From NCBI GenBank assembly GCA_036186865.1, contig AP025041.1, positions 35,249,598 to 35,313,597 on the forward strand: 64,000 nucleotides of DNA. Reading direction: 5' to 3'. This stretch comes from Eustoma russellianum (taxonomy: Eukaryota > Streptophyta > Magnoliopsida > Gentianales > Gentianaceae). Positions 10,806 to 22,795 of this stretch are shown one piece after another (within the stretch, counting starts at the first letter, position 1; each line of letters starts with the position of its first letter). Both the position numbers and the translations under genes were made by a program. Under the pieces are notes generated by a model. The model was given only the letters and a program-made list of their open reading frames with translations, was not told where the DNA came from and made no database searches.

Positions 10806-11661
10806 ACATAGTGCCTATAAAAGCTTGCTAGGCCATGAAAACTCCTAATCTCTCCAACAGTCTTAGGAACATGCCACTCAGTGATGTATTTTACCTTCAC
10901 TTGATCCATTTTTATTCTCTCAGTAGTAATCACAAGTCCTAGGAATACTACTCTCTCTTGGCAGAATGAACATTTCTTAAAGTTGGCATAGAGTTGTTCA
11001 TTTTAAAATGTTTCAAAGACAGCCCTCAGATGGTTGATGTGTTCACTTAGAGACTTGAAGTAGATGAGTGTATCATCAAAATATACTACCACAAACTTCC
11101 TAATGAATTTTCTTAAAACCTCATTCATTAACCTCATAAAGGTACTGGATGCATTAGTTAAACCAAAGGGCATAACTAACCATTTATACAAGCCAAACTT
11201 GGTTTTGAATGTGGTTTTCCATTCATCTGCTTCTCTAATACGTGTCTGAAATAGCCACTCCTAAGATCTACCTTGGTAAGGTATTTAGCCCCAAACAACA
11301 TATCAAGCACATCATCCAACCTAGGGATAGGGTATCTATACTTTACAGTAATCTTATTGATAGCTCTACGGTCAGTGCACATCCTCCAGGTTCCATCTTT
11401 TTTAGGAACTACAATCACAGGCACAACACAAAGGCTCATACTCTATCGTACCTTTCCTTTCTCTAAAAGTTCCTCAACTTGCCTTTTGATTTCATTAGTT
11501 TCCTCCAGGTTTGCTCTATATGCAGGTGTATTGGGAAGTACCGCTCTAGGGATGAAGTCTATTTGATGTGCAATGCCTCTCAGTGGTGGTAATCCGGATG
11601 GTTCTTCTACAGGAAACAAACTGGAAAACTCTTGTAGTAAGAAGGTAACTTCACTAAGCAA
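10806..11661 (-). pseudogene. pol: Reverse transcriptase pseudogene of element C
   Basis: Minus-strand RT in several frames: lead-in FSSLFPVEEPSGLPPLRGIAHQ (about 11580), PVIVVPKKDGTWRMCTDRRAI, TKVDLRSGYF, WLVMPFGLTNASSTFMRL and VVVYFDDTLIY (about 11070-11090). Frameshifts near 11190-11250 and at 11440 and stops near 11000 break it. It would reverse-transcribe element RNA; it is inactive. Confidence 0.88.
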
Positions 11662-11739
11662 AGTAGATGGTAAATCAGATGAAGAAAAAAGGATTCCTTA
11701 AACAACAACACATACATGGTTTTATGTGAGTTGATTGTA

Positions 11740-12258
11740 CGAAACACCTCATTTTTGTGATGCAAAGGAGGCACATTTCTTCCTAGGGTTATTTTCTTCT
11801 ACTTTGACTAGCTCCTTGCCTTTAGATTTGTTCCTTTCACCTTTAAGACATTTAAGAAACTTTCTTTCAAGTTCATTTTCCTTGGGATCGTTCTTATTCT
11901 TTGTCATTCTCTTTTGATCCTCATGCACCTTGTGTGGGGGTAACACGTGCAGCTTAAACAACTTGTTAAATTTGAAAAAAAATACCTATTTAAGTAGCCA
12001 TCATAAGTAACTTTGTTGTCAAATTGCCATGGCCTACCTAACAGGATATGACTAGCATGCATAGGAGCTACATCACATAATATTTCATCTTTGTACCCAC
12101 CAATTGACAATGGAATTAAAACTTGCTTGCTAACGTTAACTTCCACACAATCATTCATCCATGAAAGCTTATAAGGTTGTGGGTGATTATTTTAAGGCAA
12201 ATCAATCTTTCTTACAATTTCCACATAGCCACATTTGTGCAAGAACTAGAATCCATGA
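11740..12258 (-). pseudogene. pol: Protease C-terminal half and spacer of element C
   Basis: Contains the DCVEVNVSKQVLIPLSI segment, CDVAPMHASHILLGRPWQFD and the Lys/Glu-rich spacer FKLHVLPPHKVHEDQKRM. The block with the active-site Asp, expected at about 12240-12290, is only partly readable because of frameshifts. Same domain order as in E and F. Confidence 0.8.
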
Positions 12259-13727
12259 TCAGCGTGCAAATTTTTCCTTTAACCATGCAACGAATGTGAA
12301 AATAATTTCTCTTCGCAAATGTTGTTCTTCTATTTTTACTTGGGCGTTCAAGGCTCTCCTCACAACTAAGAACTCTTTGCTTTCACATTCCTCACTCTCA
12401 ATTACAATTTCCTCAACTTCCTCAGAAACTTCTTCGGTTTCCACAACTTCTTTCTCATCTTCCTCTGAATAATACTCATTAGATTTTTCAATAAACATGA
12501 TACGCTACAGATTACGACATTGGTTTGCAAAGTGACCCTTTCCTAGCATTTGAAGCATTGTATATCTTTGAATCTAGTATTTGAGTTAGAAGTTGTACCT
12601 TCCATCATGGTTTTACCTTTTCCCATAAATAGAGAGTTGTTTTGTGGATGATTTTCAAAGCCTTGCTGTTGCCTTCCTTGAAATCCATGGACTTGAGCTT
12701 GTGGTGACCTAAAACATGTTTTAGGCTGCACTCTTGTAAATGACGAAGGGTTAGACCGAAAAGAAGGAAAATGGGGTCTTACCTTAAGCTGCCTTTCAAC
12801 CTTTTCCCCTACATGAACCATAGTAGCCAAGTCCGAATATGTTGTGAGCTCAACTTTGTTGGATATTTCTTTATTGAGTCCAGCTAGAAATCTTGCCATT
12901 ATGGCCTCCTCAAGTTCTTCTATGTTTGCCCTGGTAAGCAAATCTTCAAACTCCTTATAATATTCATCGACACATTTGTTACCTTGAATTAGTTGTTGCA
13001 GCTTTTGGTATATGGATCTTTCATAAGTATGAGGAATGAATCTTTTCCTCATTTCTTGCTTCATCTCCTCCCAGGTGGTAATAGGGGGTTGTCTTGTTCT
13101 TCTCCTCATGTTTTATAGATGTTCCCACCAATTCAAAGAATAATCTACAAATTCAAAGGCTGCATACAACACTTCAGCTAATTCAGAATAATTAGTGCAG
13201 GAATACATATGATCTACCTTGAGCTCCCAATCTAAGTATGCTTCTGGGTCACTTTTACCTTAAAATGAAGGAATACTCAGCTTGGTAGTAATGAATTCTT
13301 CTTCAGGGGATTCATTCCTATCATACCTTTAGTTAGGATACCTTTCTTCACGGTAGTATTCATTATACTCTTGTGAATCTTCAAATCTTTCCTCAAAAGA
13401 CCTGGGCCTTCGTCCACCATTCAGTCCACGTCCTCTTCCACGCCCTCTTTGAGGCATGTTTCCTCAGCTTTCATGCCATGTTTCACCACCATAAGATGTT
13501 CCTTCATTTAAATGTATGATTGGTGGTTCTCTTCTATATTGAGTTGCACTTTCTCCTCTGGTTTGTTGGCCAGCATTATGTTTGAGATCCTCAATATAAC
13601 TTTTCATGCAACCAAATGCATGGACCAGGATAGACATCATTTGATGCAATGATTCCATGGTCATAGGACTTTGTGGCATGGTAGGGATAATAGGAGGGGT
13701 TTGTTTGTTTTGATGTGATTCAGCCAT
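12259..13727 (-). pseudogene. gag: Gag pseudogene of element C
   Basis: The likely start is the ATG at 13727 (MAESHQNKQTPP), just after a predicted acceptor (TGCTCTCAG). In order: an N-terminal segment with a MMSILVHAFGCM helix, a Gly/Arg-rich region near 13430, and the capsid (WEEMKQEMRKRFIP, DEYYKEFEDLL, ARFLAGLNKEISNKVEL). Then comes a zinc knuckle at about 12506-12550 whose CFKC is followed by a stop and frameshift, and an acidic linker (12259-12498) with runs of Glu and Val. Several stops lie between 13110 and 13460. Confidence 0.88.
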
Positions 13728-15018
13728 GTTTTTCTGAGAGCAATAAGAAAAGAAAAAAACAAACACAAAGACGGAAGAAAGTTTGTTATGTTAGTTCAAA
13801 CAACTGTTTGCTCTCTTTCTCTCATGTGATGTTCACTCAATCCTTGCAGTGTTCTTGGTAGAATCTCAGGTTAGAGCCAATCAAAACAAACAACCCATGA
13901 ATATATCTCCAAACAAGTCTTCAATACTTTCAACACAAAGACTTCCACACAGCTTTCCACTTCCCACAATACCAATTGAATAAACATCAAACTTGGACTA
14001 TCTAAAATTCAAGAGAAAATTAGAAACCAACAAGTAAGTTATAGGCTGAGTCAAGAAAACTAAGGGTTGCTCTGGGCAATCCTTAACTTACTTTAAGCCT
14101 TTTGTAACTCAAATGAATGTAAGAGCTGAAGATAGAGGCAACCAAGTGTTCAAAGTATACCTTCGGTTTTCTCGGAGCAAATGTAAACGTGACGGGTGAG
14201 GAACTTTTCTTTCTTTTTCTTGATGATAATTTTGCTAAAACTTCCTTTTTGAATTTGATTTAGGAAGGAATGGTCTTTCTTTTCTTTTCGCCTTCTTTTG
14301 TTTTCAACCGTCGGTTCTTTGGCTCAAAGTGAACAAGGTTTATCTTTCCTTCTGGTATAAGATGGCTAAGCAACTTTGAACACTTAATATGCAATGTAAG
14401 TTCACAATTACAAACAATCAAGTATACACAAAGTCTTAATGCAAACTAAGAGCTTCGATTACAACTAGATGAGTAAAAGACTGTGGTAGAGATATAGCTT
14501 TGGACTGAATATAAATAAAACAGAAATAGCCTCTAAATGAAGAACTTAAGTCCAAGAATATATTTAAACAATTGAAATACAACCAAAGTAAGTGTAACGT
14601 TCAGCCAACGTTGAACCATGTCTTATTAGCCTTATATCCATGTAACTTCCTTTTAGTTCTAAGGCTTTTGTTATGTCTCAATTGTCCGATAGTCCTCCAA
14701 ACCATCAAGTTATGTCAAAGGTTCATCCAACCTTGAAGCATTTGTCCACCAACCTTATTTCTCCAAGTTGCACGGTAAGCTTTCAATTTTGCTAAGTTTT
14801 AACAACTTTAAAATTTAGGAGATGCACACGACTGAATTTGAAAGAGAAACAGATTTTTTTTGTAATTTTCGGATTTAATGACAAATAAAACTGAAATGAA
14901 GACACAACAAAGGTATTCGACCTCATTAACGGTAGATTGAATGACAATAGAGATGAGAACAAGAAGAACAAGCAAAATTTTTACCGAATTTAAAGATAGG
15001 TGAGTTAACTGTAGCCTT
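13728..15018 (-). promoter_or_regulatory. Untranslated leader of element C
   Basis: Non-coding leader between PBS and gag. It contains the conserved inverted-repeat motif (14067-14079) and ends with a pyrimidine tract plus CAG just before the gag ATG. It is highly similar to the leader of element D (17388-18094 and 30842-31439), showing that D derives from a C-like element. No other coding sequence is seen here. Confidence 0.65.
14067..14079 (-). promoter_or_regulatory. Conserved leader inverted repeat (element C)
   Basis: On the minus strand TTGCCCAGAGCAA, one mismatch in the stem compared with B. Same relative place before gag. Confidence 0.45.
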
Positions 15019-15031
15019 CGCTCTGATACCA
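15019..15031 (-). promoter_or_regulatory. Primer binding site of element C
   Basis: Minus strand TGGTATCAGAGCG, two bases after the LTR end. It matches the initiator tRNA-Met 3' end used by many plant gypsy elements. Confidence 0.85.
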
Positions 15032-15033
15032 CT

Positions 15034-16280
15034 TGATGCACGGATTGCACACGAAGATTGGACCTTCCTTTAACTCAACACAACCTCCCCAATCAGCTTG
15101 GATGAAAAGCATAATGGAATGGAAACCACCTTGCTCAAGCTGGACTGTTTTCGGCAGTGTGCTTCAATGAGCCTCCCCACAAATGAGTTCACATGTTTCT
15201 AAGCGATAATTAACCCTCTTAGACATTATCTCTACCAATTATAAGGAAAATACATCCAAGATAGCTCAATTCTTGAATGGAACCAAGCCTAGATTCAAGG
15301 ATAAACAAGAGCATAATGGTTCAAAAGCCTTTGGATGAAATTTGTTTTCATATAAGTGTGTTTCTTACCAAGGACTAACTCCTCTATTTATAGGCCTAAG
15401 CTACATTAAATAGTTACATAATGACCTATCTATCAGCCAATGAATTCAATGGCTCAAAATTAGAAGTAAATTATTGTTACAAGCAAGAGTGTTCATCCCT
15501 CAAATCTCTGCAGAATTGGTGCAGTTGCTTTTGCAAGTGGATTTTGAAGACTTTCTTCATGATTGGACCAAAAAATGTCTTCTTCAAAGTTGTAGACAAA
15601 AAAAGGAACTTCAATTTTGGCATTTGAATCATCTGATTTGGAAAGGGACAAAGGAGATATCACGTGTTGAAGTTTTAGTTGCTTCCAGCTGTGGACTTTT
15701 GAAAATCAGCAGCCTCAACTTCATGGCGTTTTTAATCTTGTAATCAACGAATCTGAGGACATGCAAAACACCAAACTTGTATCTTAATGTCTTTTCAGCT
15801 CGAACTAAAATCAAGGGAATCCAAGCTGGGGTTAATGAGATATGGCTGAAAAACTGGCACTGTGTCATCCTGTCTTAGCTTCTGAAAATTTCAGCTTAGT
15901 CTTTGTCTTGCTTCAATCAAGCTTTCTTTAACCTGAAGCAACTTAAAACACATACAAACAATATATACAAGACAACAAATATATCTAGGCATTTAGTTCA
16001 AGTCATTACTACGAAAGGTAAATTATTTAAATAGAAGTGTAAACAACACTCCAATATCTAACATATATTACCAACACTTATCTACAACTATGTTAGTGCT
16101 TTTATGAAATGGATTTAATGGACATCCTCCTCTCTTGGTTTATCATCGACATGTTTTTATAGTAAGGTTCTCAATTCATGCATAAGTTTTCTAGTCATAC
16201 TCATGATTAAGGGACCTTTCTCTTGCATTGGTGTGGCCTCATATGTTGTTTCTTCTTCTTGGCTTGATGGTGGCTCATCA
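15034..16280 (-). repeat. Shared LTR: 3' LTR of element D and 5' LTR of element C
   Basis: About 1247 bp with the TGATGA...TGCATCA termini of this superfamily (minus strand). It is preceded by a short purine tract (GGGAACA) of element D and followed by the PBS of C. Its first part encodes the polyprotein tail (KGPLIMSMTRKLMHEL). A TATA box lies at 15384-15392. It is related to, but distinct from, the G-type LTR. Confidence 0.75.
15384..15392 (-). promoter_or_regulatory. TATA box in the D/C shared LTR
   Basis: Minus strand TATAAATAG, similar to the TATA boxes in the E and G LTRs. Confidence 0.55.
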
Positions 16281-16913
16281 TGTTCCCATGCAGCTGAATT
16301 TGTTTCAAGGTATGCATTATCAAGTTCAACATGAGGTAGACTATCTAATTCAACTAGCAATTGATTATATGCATCTAGTTGAACAATCTTCACATCATTC
16401 TCATTCTCATCTTAACATTGAAATTAAGCACATTCACATAATGTTAGAAACAAATTTTCCTTGATGCAATTCACTTTCTAACCCAATTGTAAGCATCTTA
16501 GTTTCATGCAAATCATGCAAATAGATTTCATTTGTATGCATGCCTATGTTTGAAACAAGTTCAGACAAAGTGTTATCAAGTTCATGATTTTGAAGTGAAT
16601 GAGAATCAACTTCAGTATCAACTATAGATACATCTATAACACTATGAAAATCAGGTTGTAAACGTTCAATAACATCTACATGTAACTCTTCCCAAGCGTA
16701 AGTTGTTTGATAAAAAGAATCACTATGCACTTCAGCAGATACATTAAGGTTTTCATGCTTGTTTACTACACGTAAATATTGGAAACTAGAATCAATACTT
16801 AATGTAGGCAAATCATGCTCAAACTCAGTTTGCAAATCAAGTTCGCACTCCTCATTTTGATGTACAGTTGTAGCATGTGATTCAACATTAGATTTGTTCA
16901 AATCTTTAGGTTC
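16157..16913 (-). pseudogene. Acidic Asp/Glu/His-rich ORF of element D with polyprotein-like tail
   Basis: Two open blocks on the minus strand. The first (16434-16901) is rich in Glu, Asp and His (ECELDLQTEFEHDLPTL, ELHVDVIERLQPDFHSV, EVDSHSLQNHELDNTL). After a break near 16400 the second (16157-16393) continues acidic and ends GPLIMSMTRKLMHELRTLL, which matches the C-terminal tail of the autonomous polyproteins (GPVTRSM...). No enzymatic motif is present. Its composition resembles the ORFs of K and L, although I see no long residue-by-residue match to them. Function unknown; a Gag-associated or nucleic-acid-mimicking role is only a guess. Confidence 0.6.
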
Positions 16914-16921
16914 TTTATCTT

Positions 16922-17200
16922 TTAATGCAAAGAAAATAGATTCACATCTTTCAAGGTTCTCTCAAAGTCATTGCACCGTGATTGCACATCTCTTAGGTTA
17001 TTATATCTTCGAAAATCAGTTTCTATAGATAATGATTTTCCAAACATAGCTCTAAGTGATGAAAATGTTTCTTTTAACATGCAGTCGGCAATCTCTTTAT
17101 CTAATCTGGCAATGAACCTAATCATGCTTAATTCCTCACATTTGTTTATGTTAGCATAATATAAGTCGTTTAACATGTCATTATGGTATGCAGTAATACC
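16922..17200 (-). pseudogene. Gag capsid remnant in element D
   Basis: The minus-strand frame reads MLNDLYYANINKCEELSM then RFIARLDKEIADCMLKETF. This aligns by eye with the capsid C-terminal block of the autonomous Gags (DEYY...M, ARFL.GLNKEIA..VEL). It is followed within about 20 bases by the acidic ORF, with no zinc knuckle between. D would therefore encode a shortened Gag-like N-terminal part and then the acidic module. Confidence 0.6.
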
Positions 17201-18094
17201 TTGCTTACGTTGAGGAATGGTTTGATACCTCGGAGTTTTACACTCCTAACATCTTACCGATAGACCCTTTGTATGTCCAAAAGGGCATATGCATTTGTTA
17301 AGTTCATCGAAGTCACTTCTATGGCACTCAACTCCCCAAATGGTCCTAAGCCTCTTGTCCAACCTGAAATGAAACAAGAAAAGAAAAACAAACACAAAGA
17401 CGGAAGAGAGTGTTACATTAGTCTAAGAAAACGTTTGTCCTCTCTCACTCGTGTTTATCTTCACTCAATCTTGCTTGTGTTCTTGTAGAATCTCGAGTTA
17501 GAGCCAGTCAAAACAATCAACCAATGGATGTATCCAAATGCTTCCTCAATCACAAATACTTCCACACGGCTTTCACTTCCACACAATACCAAATAAATAA
17601 ACACCAAACTTGGACTATCTAAGATTCAAGAAAGATAGAAACCAATAATGATGTTGTAGGATGAGTCAATAAAAGCTAAGGGATTGCGTTACCTTAAGTC
17701 TCATGCAACTCAAATGAATGTAAGAAGTGAAGATAGACGCAACCAAGTGTTCAAAGTATGCTTTTGGCTCTTCTTGGGGGCAAATGTATCCGTGAGGTGT
17801 AAGGACTTTTCTTTTCCCTTTTTTATGATAATTTTGCTAACCTACCCTTTTGGAACTAATTTAGGAAGGAACGATTTTTCTTTTGTTTTGGCTTCTTGTT
17901 ATAACTTGGTATAATTACAACTAGGCCAATGTATAGATAGGATGTTTTTGCTTGGCTTTCTTTTGTTTGGATTTCTCGGTTCTTGGCTCAAAGTGAACAA
18001 AACATAGCCTCCTTTTGGAACAAAATGGTTAGGCAGCCTTGAACACTCAATATGCAATGTAAATTCACAATTACAAACAAGCAAGTATGTACAA
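17201..18094 (-). promoter_or_regulatory. Leader of element D, gag-proximal part
   Basis: Non-coding. It closely matches the C leader (for example the words around 17580-17800 against 13940-14200). A pyrimidine-rich tract with TTTCAG lies near 17365-17385, equivalent to the acceptor of C. The inverted-repeat motif is decayed here (near 17688-17700). The leader is interrupted at 18094/18095 by element I. Confidence 0.6.
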
Positions 18095-21000
18095 TGTAGC
18101 ACCCTACTCCCGAGCCCTAGCATCGGGAACAGTGCACCTGCATTATCTCGCTAAGGAGAATACAAGGCATCGAATCAATCTTTTACATGTCTGAAATGAC
18201 GTAGAAATTTTTCTCGCGAAAATGTAAATCATAACTTAAATTAATCTCCAATAATCGTCTTTACATTACTGAATAAAACTCTGTTAATAAAAGTACTAAG
18301 AAGTTTGTGAAAAATCCCGAAAGTATACGTAAACACAAATAGCTGCAGAGCCCCCTCGAAACCTAGCTACAGCTATCAACCGGCCCACTCTGCTATGTCC
18401 GTCTCGTCCTCAACAAAGATGTACTCGTATTCCTCATCCGGCTCACCCGGGAAGTAGGGGTGAGTGACAGAAAATCACCTAGTAGATGTCTGCCCCAAAT
18501 AAATACAAAACATGCATACCAAATGATATAACCACATAGCACATAAATATGATATAACATGCATAAGATAAAGTAAATGCGGTAAGTAAAGCACTCCACA
18601 TAAAAATGCACAACTACATGATGCATGCTCCATCCATGTGTCACACGCAACAAAGTCATGTCACACAGAATGCCGATATCTCCACCGTGCAATGCATGAA
18701 CCTGGTCCTGTTGAGTGGCTGTGGGTCGTGCCCACCAACAGTCATCATACTGAGTGTGCATGGCCCCGCCACCGTACACCATCCTGAGCGCCCGTGACAC
18801 GTATGTCACGACTCGCCATAAATGCAATGCACGTGCCATGAATGTAAAAACACAATCTCCTGAGGCCCCTGGCCCATCCTCACCATCCTCCAGTATTCAA
18901 ATCTAGGTTCGTAAATTTTCCGAATATTAGAAAGTTGTTATTATCATCACCCTTAATTTTTCTTTAGCTTGTATTAATTCTCTAAAATGTTCTACTAATT
19001 TTTCCTATTTCTCCCTTATTTAGTTCTATTTATTACTATTTAATTTTTATTTCTTAAATTAACCAAACTTTAGAATTAAGTGGAAATAATTTAATTTTAA
19101 CCTTTTATATTTTTTAGAATTTTTTTGAACTTTACTGGTATTTAATTATATTTTTCTATACATTTTTGTTTTGAGTGGTTAATGGGCCGCCTTTGGTCCA
19201 ACCCGCTGGCCAGCCGGCTCGGTCTGTTGGTCAGCCTGTTCTCTGCCTTAATTTAATTTAATTTTTATTTAATTGCTGTTCCACCAGTGGCAACGCGAGC
19301 TGTGATTCGTTTTTCGATCCCAACCCCTATTTTCTCCTATTTCCATTCTATAGGAACCTATTCTAAAGCCAAAACACAACTTTTTAAAGGCTCCTAGTGT
19401 AAAAGTTCCCCTTTTTTTCGATTCATTAAGGGTATTTTTTTCCGATTCAATCTTACCACCAAATTCACATACATACACGCACATTGTAGCCATAAGCAAT
19501 ATATCTCATGCTTTCCAACATATACAAAATTTACAACTTAAACAAATAAAACAACGAAACAAAATTTACAACTTCAAAAAATAAAAAGAACGAAACACAT
19601 TAGTATACCATCAAAGCATGCATGAATCATACCTGTTTGAGGGGGAAGAGGCACCTAACTTTTTAACGCATTAACTTCCTTCTTCTCTAGGCTCGAATGT
19701 AAACAATTATAGCATAAAATCAATACTAATAACAAAGGTTAATTTTAATTAAAATAATTCGTTCATGGCTTTCTATTTTTTTCCTCTTGTAAGGGTGAAA
19801 TCTCCGAAAACAATGCAATTTAGCAAACATTTTTCATTTACCCCATACTTTTCTGTTTATCATTTTATCACCGTTTTAACTACAATTTATCTCCTACGTA
19901 TAAGTATAATCACGTATATACCCGCGTCCATACACGTGCATATACGCGCTTATACTTAAACGTTTCACCTTCAACCCAGTTACACATAACATATAAACCT
20001 TAATCTCGTAAGAGTTATCGTCATATATATAGATATCCCTATTCAAACCACCGGCCGCTGCCTCTATTGGTACTGTATCAAAATTTAACATATGTACATA
20101 TATATTTACAAATACGATAAACCAGCACACATATAACTATAAGCACACAACAATTCCTCCTCACCCACATGTAGTTATATACTTGTACCCATGCATTTTT
20201 TTTATTTTTTTTCCCTTCATACACATGTCGACCAGTGAGAATACAAGGCATAAATATACTTTGTTTTTTATTGCTGCATCAACGAAAACATCAACATTAT
20301 TGAACTCATATATTTGCAATTTTTATTTGCAAGGCTGAAAGATAGCCAATTGACAAATTAATGTATTCATAATAGGTATTTTACCCACAACAAGATTTTT
20401 CTATCCAAGTTCATATTCCCTCATCTAACGGCATCACAACACAACAAAATTACATAAGCATATGCACATACGCTTAACAATGTCATTAATTGTAAGATCT
20501 CACATATATTTGAGACAATGTCAGCAACATCAATTTTGTTGTACAAAAGCAAGCACCAATTTAGTTGACATATGCATACATATATAAACATATACATATA
20601 TATATGATCGGTACATATTTGCATCGAATATGTATTTATATTCAACAATCTATGCAAATCACAAATAAATCATGCATGATCCGATTTGATATATAAATAG
20701 CATAATAACTTTGTAAAAACATATCTATATTATGCGCGTTATACAAAAAACTGGATTAACAATGGAAGAAGATCCTCTTGTTTTCTTGTACCTAGGGTAC
20801 AACATAATTGCTTGAGATGGTTCTGCCTTTCTTTAGCAAATTGAGGAATGGCAGAAGATTGAATTTAGGAGAATAAAGGTGGCTTTCTTCCTAGTTTTCT
20901 GGCGGCAGAAGAAACTTAGGTTTTTGGAGAATAAAGCTGTTATTTTTTTGTTTTTTGTTCTTTTTTGAAGAATGTATACGGCTGGAATTCTGGGATTTTG

Positions 21001-21342
21001 GGGGAAAACATTCTGCCGAAATTTGTAAAAGAATAGGGGTAATTGGATTTGTGTTATGTGTGTATAGATATAGATAGTTTATTAGGTAAGAATCTTAGGA
21101 TATTTAGGTTATCTTCTCCTAATTAAATTTGAATTTGAAATTTAAATTAAACTTTATCTATTATTTACTTCCTAATCATATTAAGATATTAATTTTATAG
21201 TTATCTATTTTATTTTATTTTCTTTTTTTTTTGCCGTGTGTAGCATCTATATATATATAATATATGTTTTGTTTTAAGTGTAACGTGTGTGCATGTGTAA
21301 TGCATGGCATGCAATATATGTAAAAAACGACGGGGCATAACA
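18095..21342 (-). repeat. 3' LTR of element I
   Basis: About 3248 bp, alignable throughout with 27530-30841. AT-rich; no credible gene. It contains two copies of a 36-bp repeat at about 19524-19596, against three in the other LTR. Confidence 0.9.
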
Positions 21343-21353
21343 TCCTCCCCCTT
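21343..21353 (-). promoter_or_regulatory. Polypurine tract of element I
   Basis: Minus strand AAGGGGGAGGA immediately before the LTR start TGTTATGCCCC. Upstream lies TTTCGAGGACGAAAC, a word typical of the 3' end of Del/Tekay-type elements. Confidence 0.8.
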
Positions 21354-22465
21354 ACCATAAGTTTCGTCCTCGAAACTTACGTATGATTTATCAATGATTT
21401 AGTATGGTTATACTTAATCATTTACTTAGATAATGACCACGCTAAATATCCATTGCGTATTGTGATATGTTAACCATTTTACTTTCTTATCATAGACTAA
21501 GGCCTCAGAAATCATTCTTTGTGTACCTACAAGGTAATTTCTAATCCATTGTTCTCCGCTTATTTAAGATCATAACCTACCTTCTTTATACATCTTAAAA
21601 CTCTAAGATCAAACTTAGGAATATCATCAGACCTGGGGTTCCATAACCTAATCGTCAGTCAATATCGTACTTATGTCTGTGGTTATCAGCAGCCCCCTAA
21701 GATCAGTTCTTAGGTGTACTATAATCTTTGACTTAAGTTGTCCAATCCTAGTATGACACACTAAATATTGATCAACTTATTGCATTCTAATTCACCATGG
21801 CTCTAGGAGCCGAACTAATCCACTGTACTTCTTTACTTGACTATTTCAACCGCTAATTCTAATTTAGTTAGATCTCACCTGAAAAGCAACCACTACTTGT
21901 CCATACTTATTCTATTTCATTCATGCCTACTCGATACATGAGTACTTACGTGTTCCTAGGAATCAGTACTTAACCCTAATTTGTAATTCTTTGTTATTAC
22001 ATAGTACCTATTTTAGTATTGCTCCCTTGTCACTATCAATTAATATCTCTAATAGGACTAATATCTTCGGCTTATTCGGATACTCCAAATTTAATATATT
22101 AATCATAACTATAAACCCTTTTTGTATGGTATTCTTTGCTAAACTTTACCGATCATAATGCTAACAAATCATTTTCTTAGAAATTCATTTTACTGCAAAT
22201 CATCTCTCAAAACCTACAATCCCAACTTACACCTAGTCATGTTCCAGCACTACCGTCAAAATAGAGGCATGAACCTTGTTCATTTACCATAATGGTACCG
22301 GATTTACAGGTGTCAGATCTAAGGAATTATACATATGGTTATAACTTAGTAAGGCAAATAATTCAAAGTCATATGGCGTGCCCTAGGTATACATGAGCAT
22401 ATCCTTTATCCGATCATCACTTAGGTCTAATGTCATGACTTATTTCTAGAATCGATATTCGGTAT
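21354..22465 (-). other. Non-coding internal region of element I (3' part)
   Basis: About 1.1 kb without coding potential. It consists largely of degenerate repeats of a word like AAATCATTACTTAGGTCTAA spaced about 20-40 bp. The same words recur at 26593-26930 and 27370-27490, beyond solo LTR J, so they form one original region split by J. Confidence 0.55.
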
Positions 22466-22669
22466 TGTTGTACCCCAATGATCGTGTACGTGAAAACTAT
22501 GAATAAGAGACGGAATGAAAGCGACAATTTCTTTTAGCGCGTGTTACTTAAGTCAACTTAACCCTCTTTACTTAATTATTATTAAGGTGATACCAAGCCA
22601 AATTAAATAATGGGAACTTCAAGAAAGTAGTACATGAAATATAGAGTGATATGAACCATACATACCACT

Positions 22670-22795
22670 ATGTATGTATGTGCGTGTATAAGATATATGT
22701 GTACGAAATGTATAAATACCTACAAAGATATATATATATCTATATATATATATAGTACACATGGCGTGTATATATATGTATACATACACATGTTA
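22670..22795. repeat. AT/TG-rich microsatellite region
   Basis: Irregular TATATA and TGTATG runs inside solo LTR J. Low complexity, not coding. Confidence 0.8.

Larger units (their letters stand above)
10483..16280 (-). mobile_element. Element C: Ty3/gypsy retrotransposon, 3' part lost
   Basis: Minus-strand element: 5' LTR 15034-16280, PBS, leader, gag, protease, RT and the beginning of RNase H. It is cut at 10483 where the LTR of B begins, so integrase and the 3' LTR are missing. Its 5' LTR is at the same time the 3' LTR of non-autonomous element D, so C and D form a tandem D-LTR-C structure. Confidence 0.85.

Noticed and set aside
18393..18839. 148-residue open frame on the minus strand in the element I LTR, with a 165-residue counterpart at 27828-28325
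   Set aside because: The two are the same LTR sequence duplicated by the element structure. No family or motif is recognisable, the composition is that of non-coding LTR, and the length difference comes from the 34-bp duplication. Conservation between LTRs is not evidence of selection.
19900..20700. TATA-rich stretches in the element I LTR considered as promoters
   Set aside because: Too many TATA-like words in low-complexity DNA to choose one; no position is conserved relative to a transcription signal I can see.
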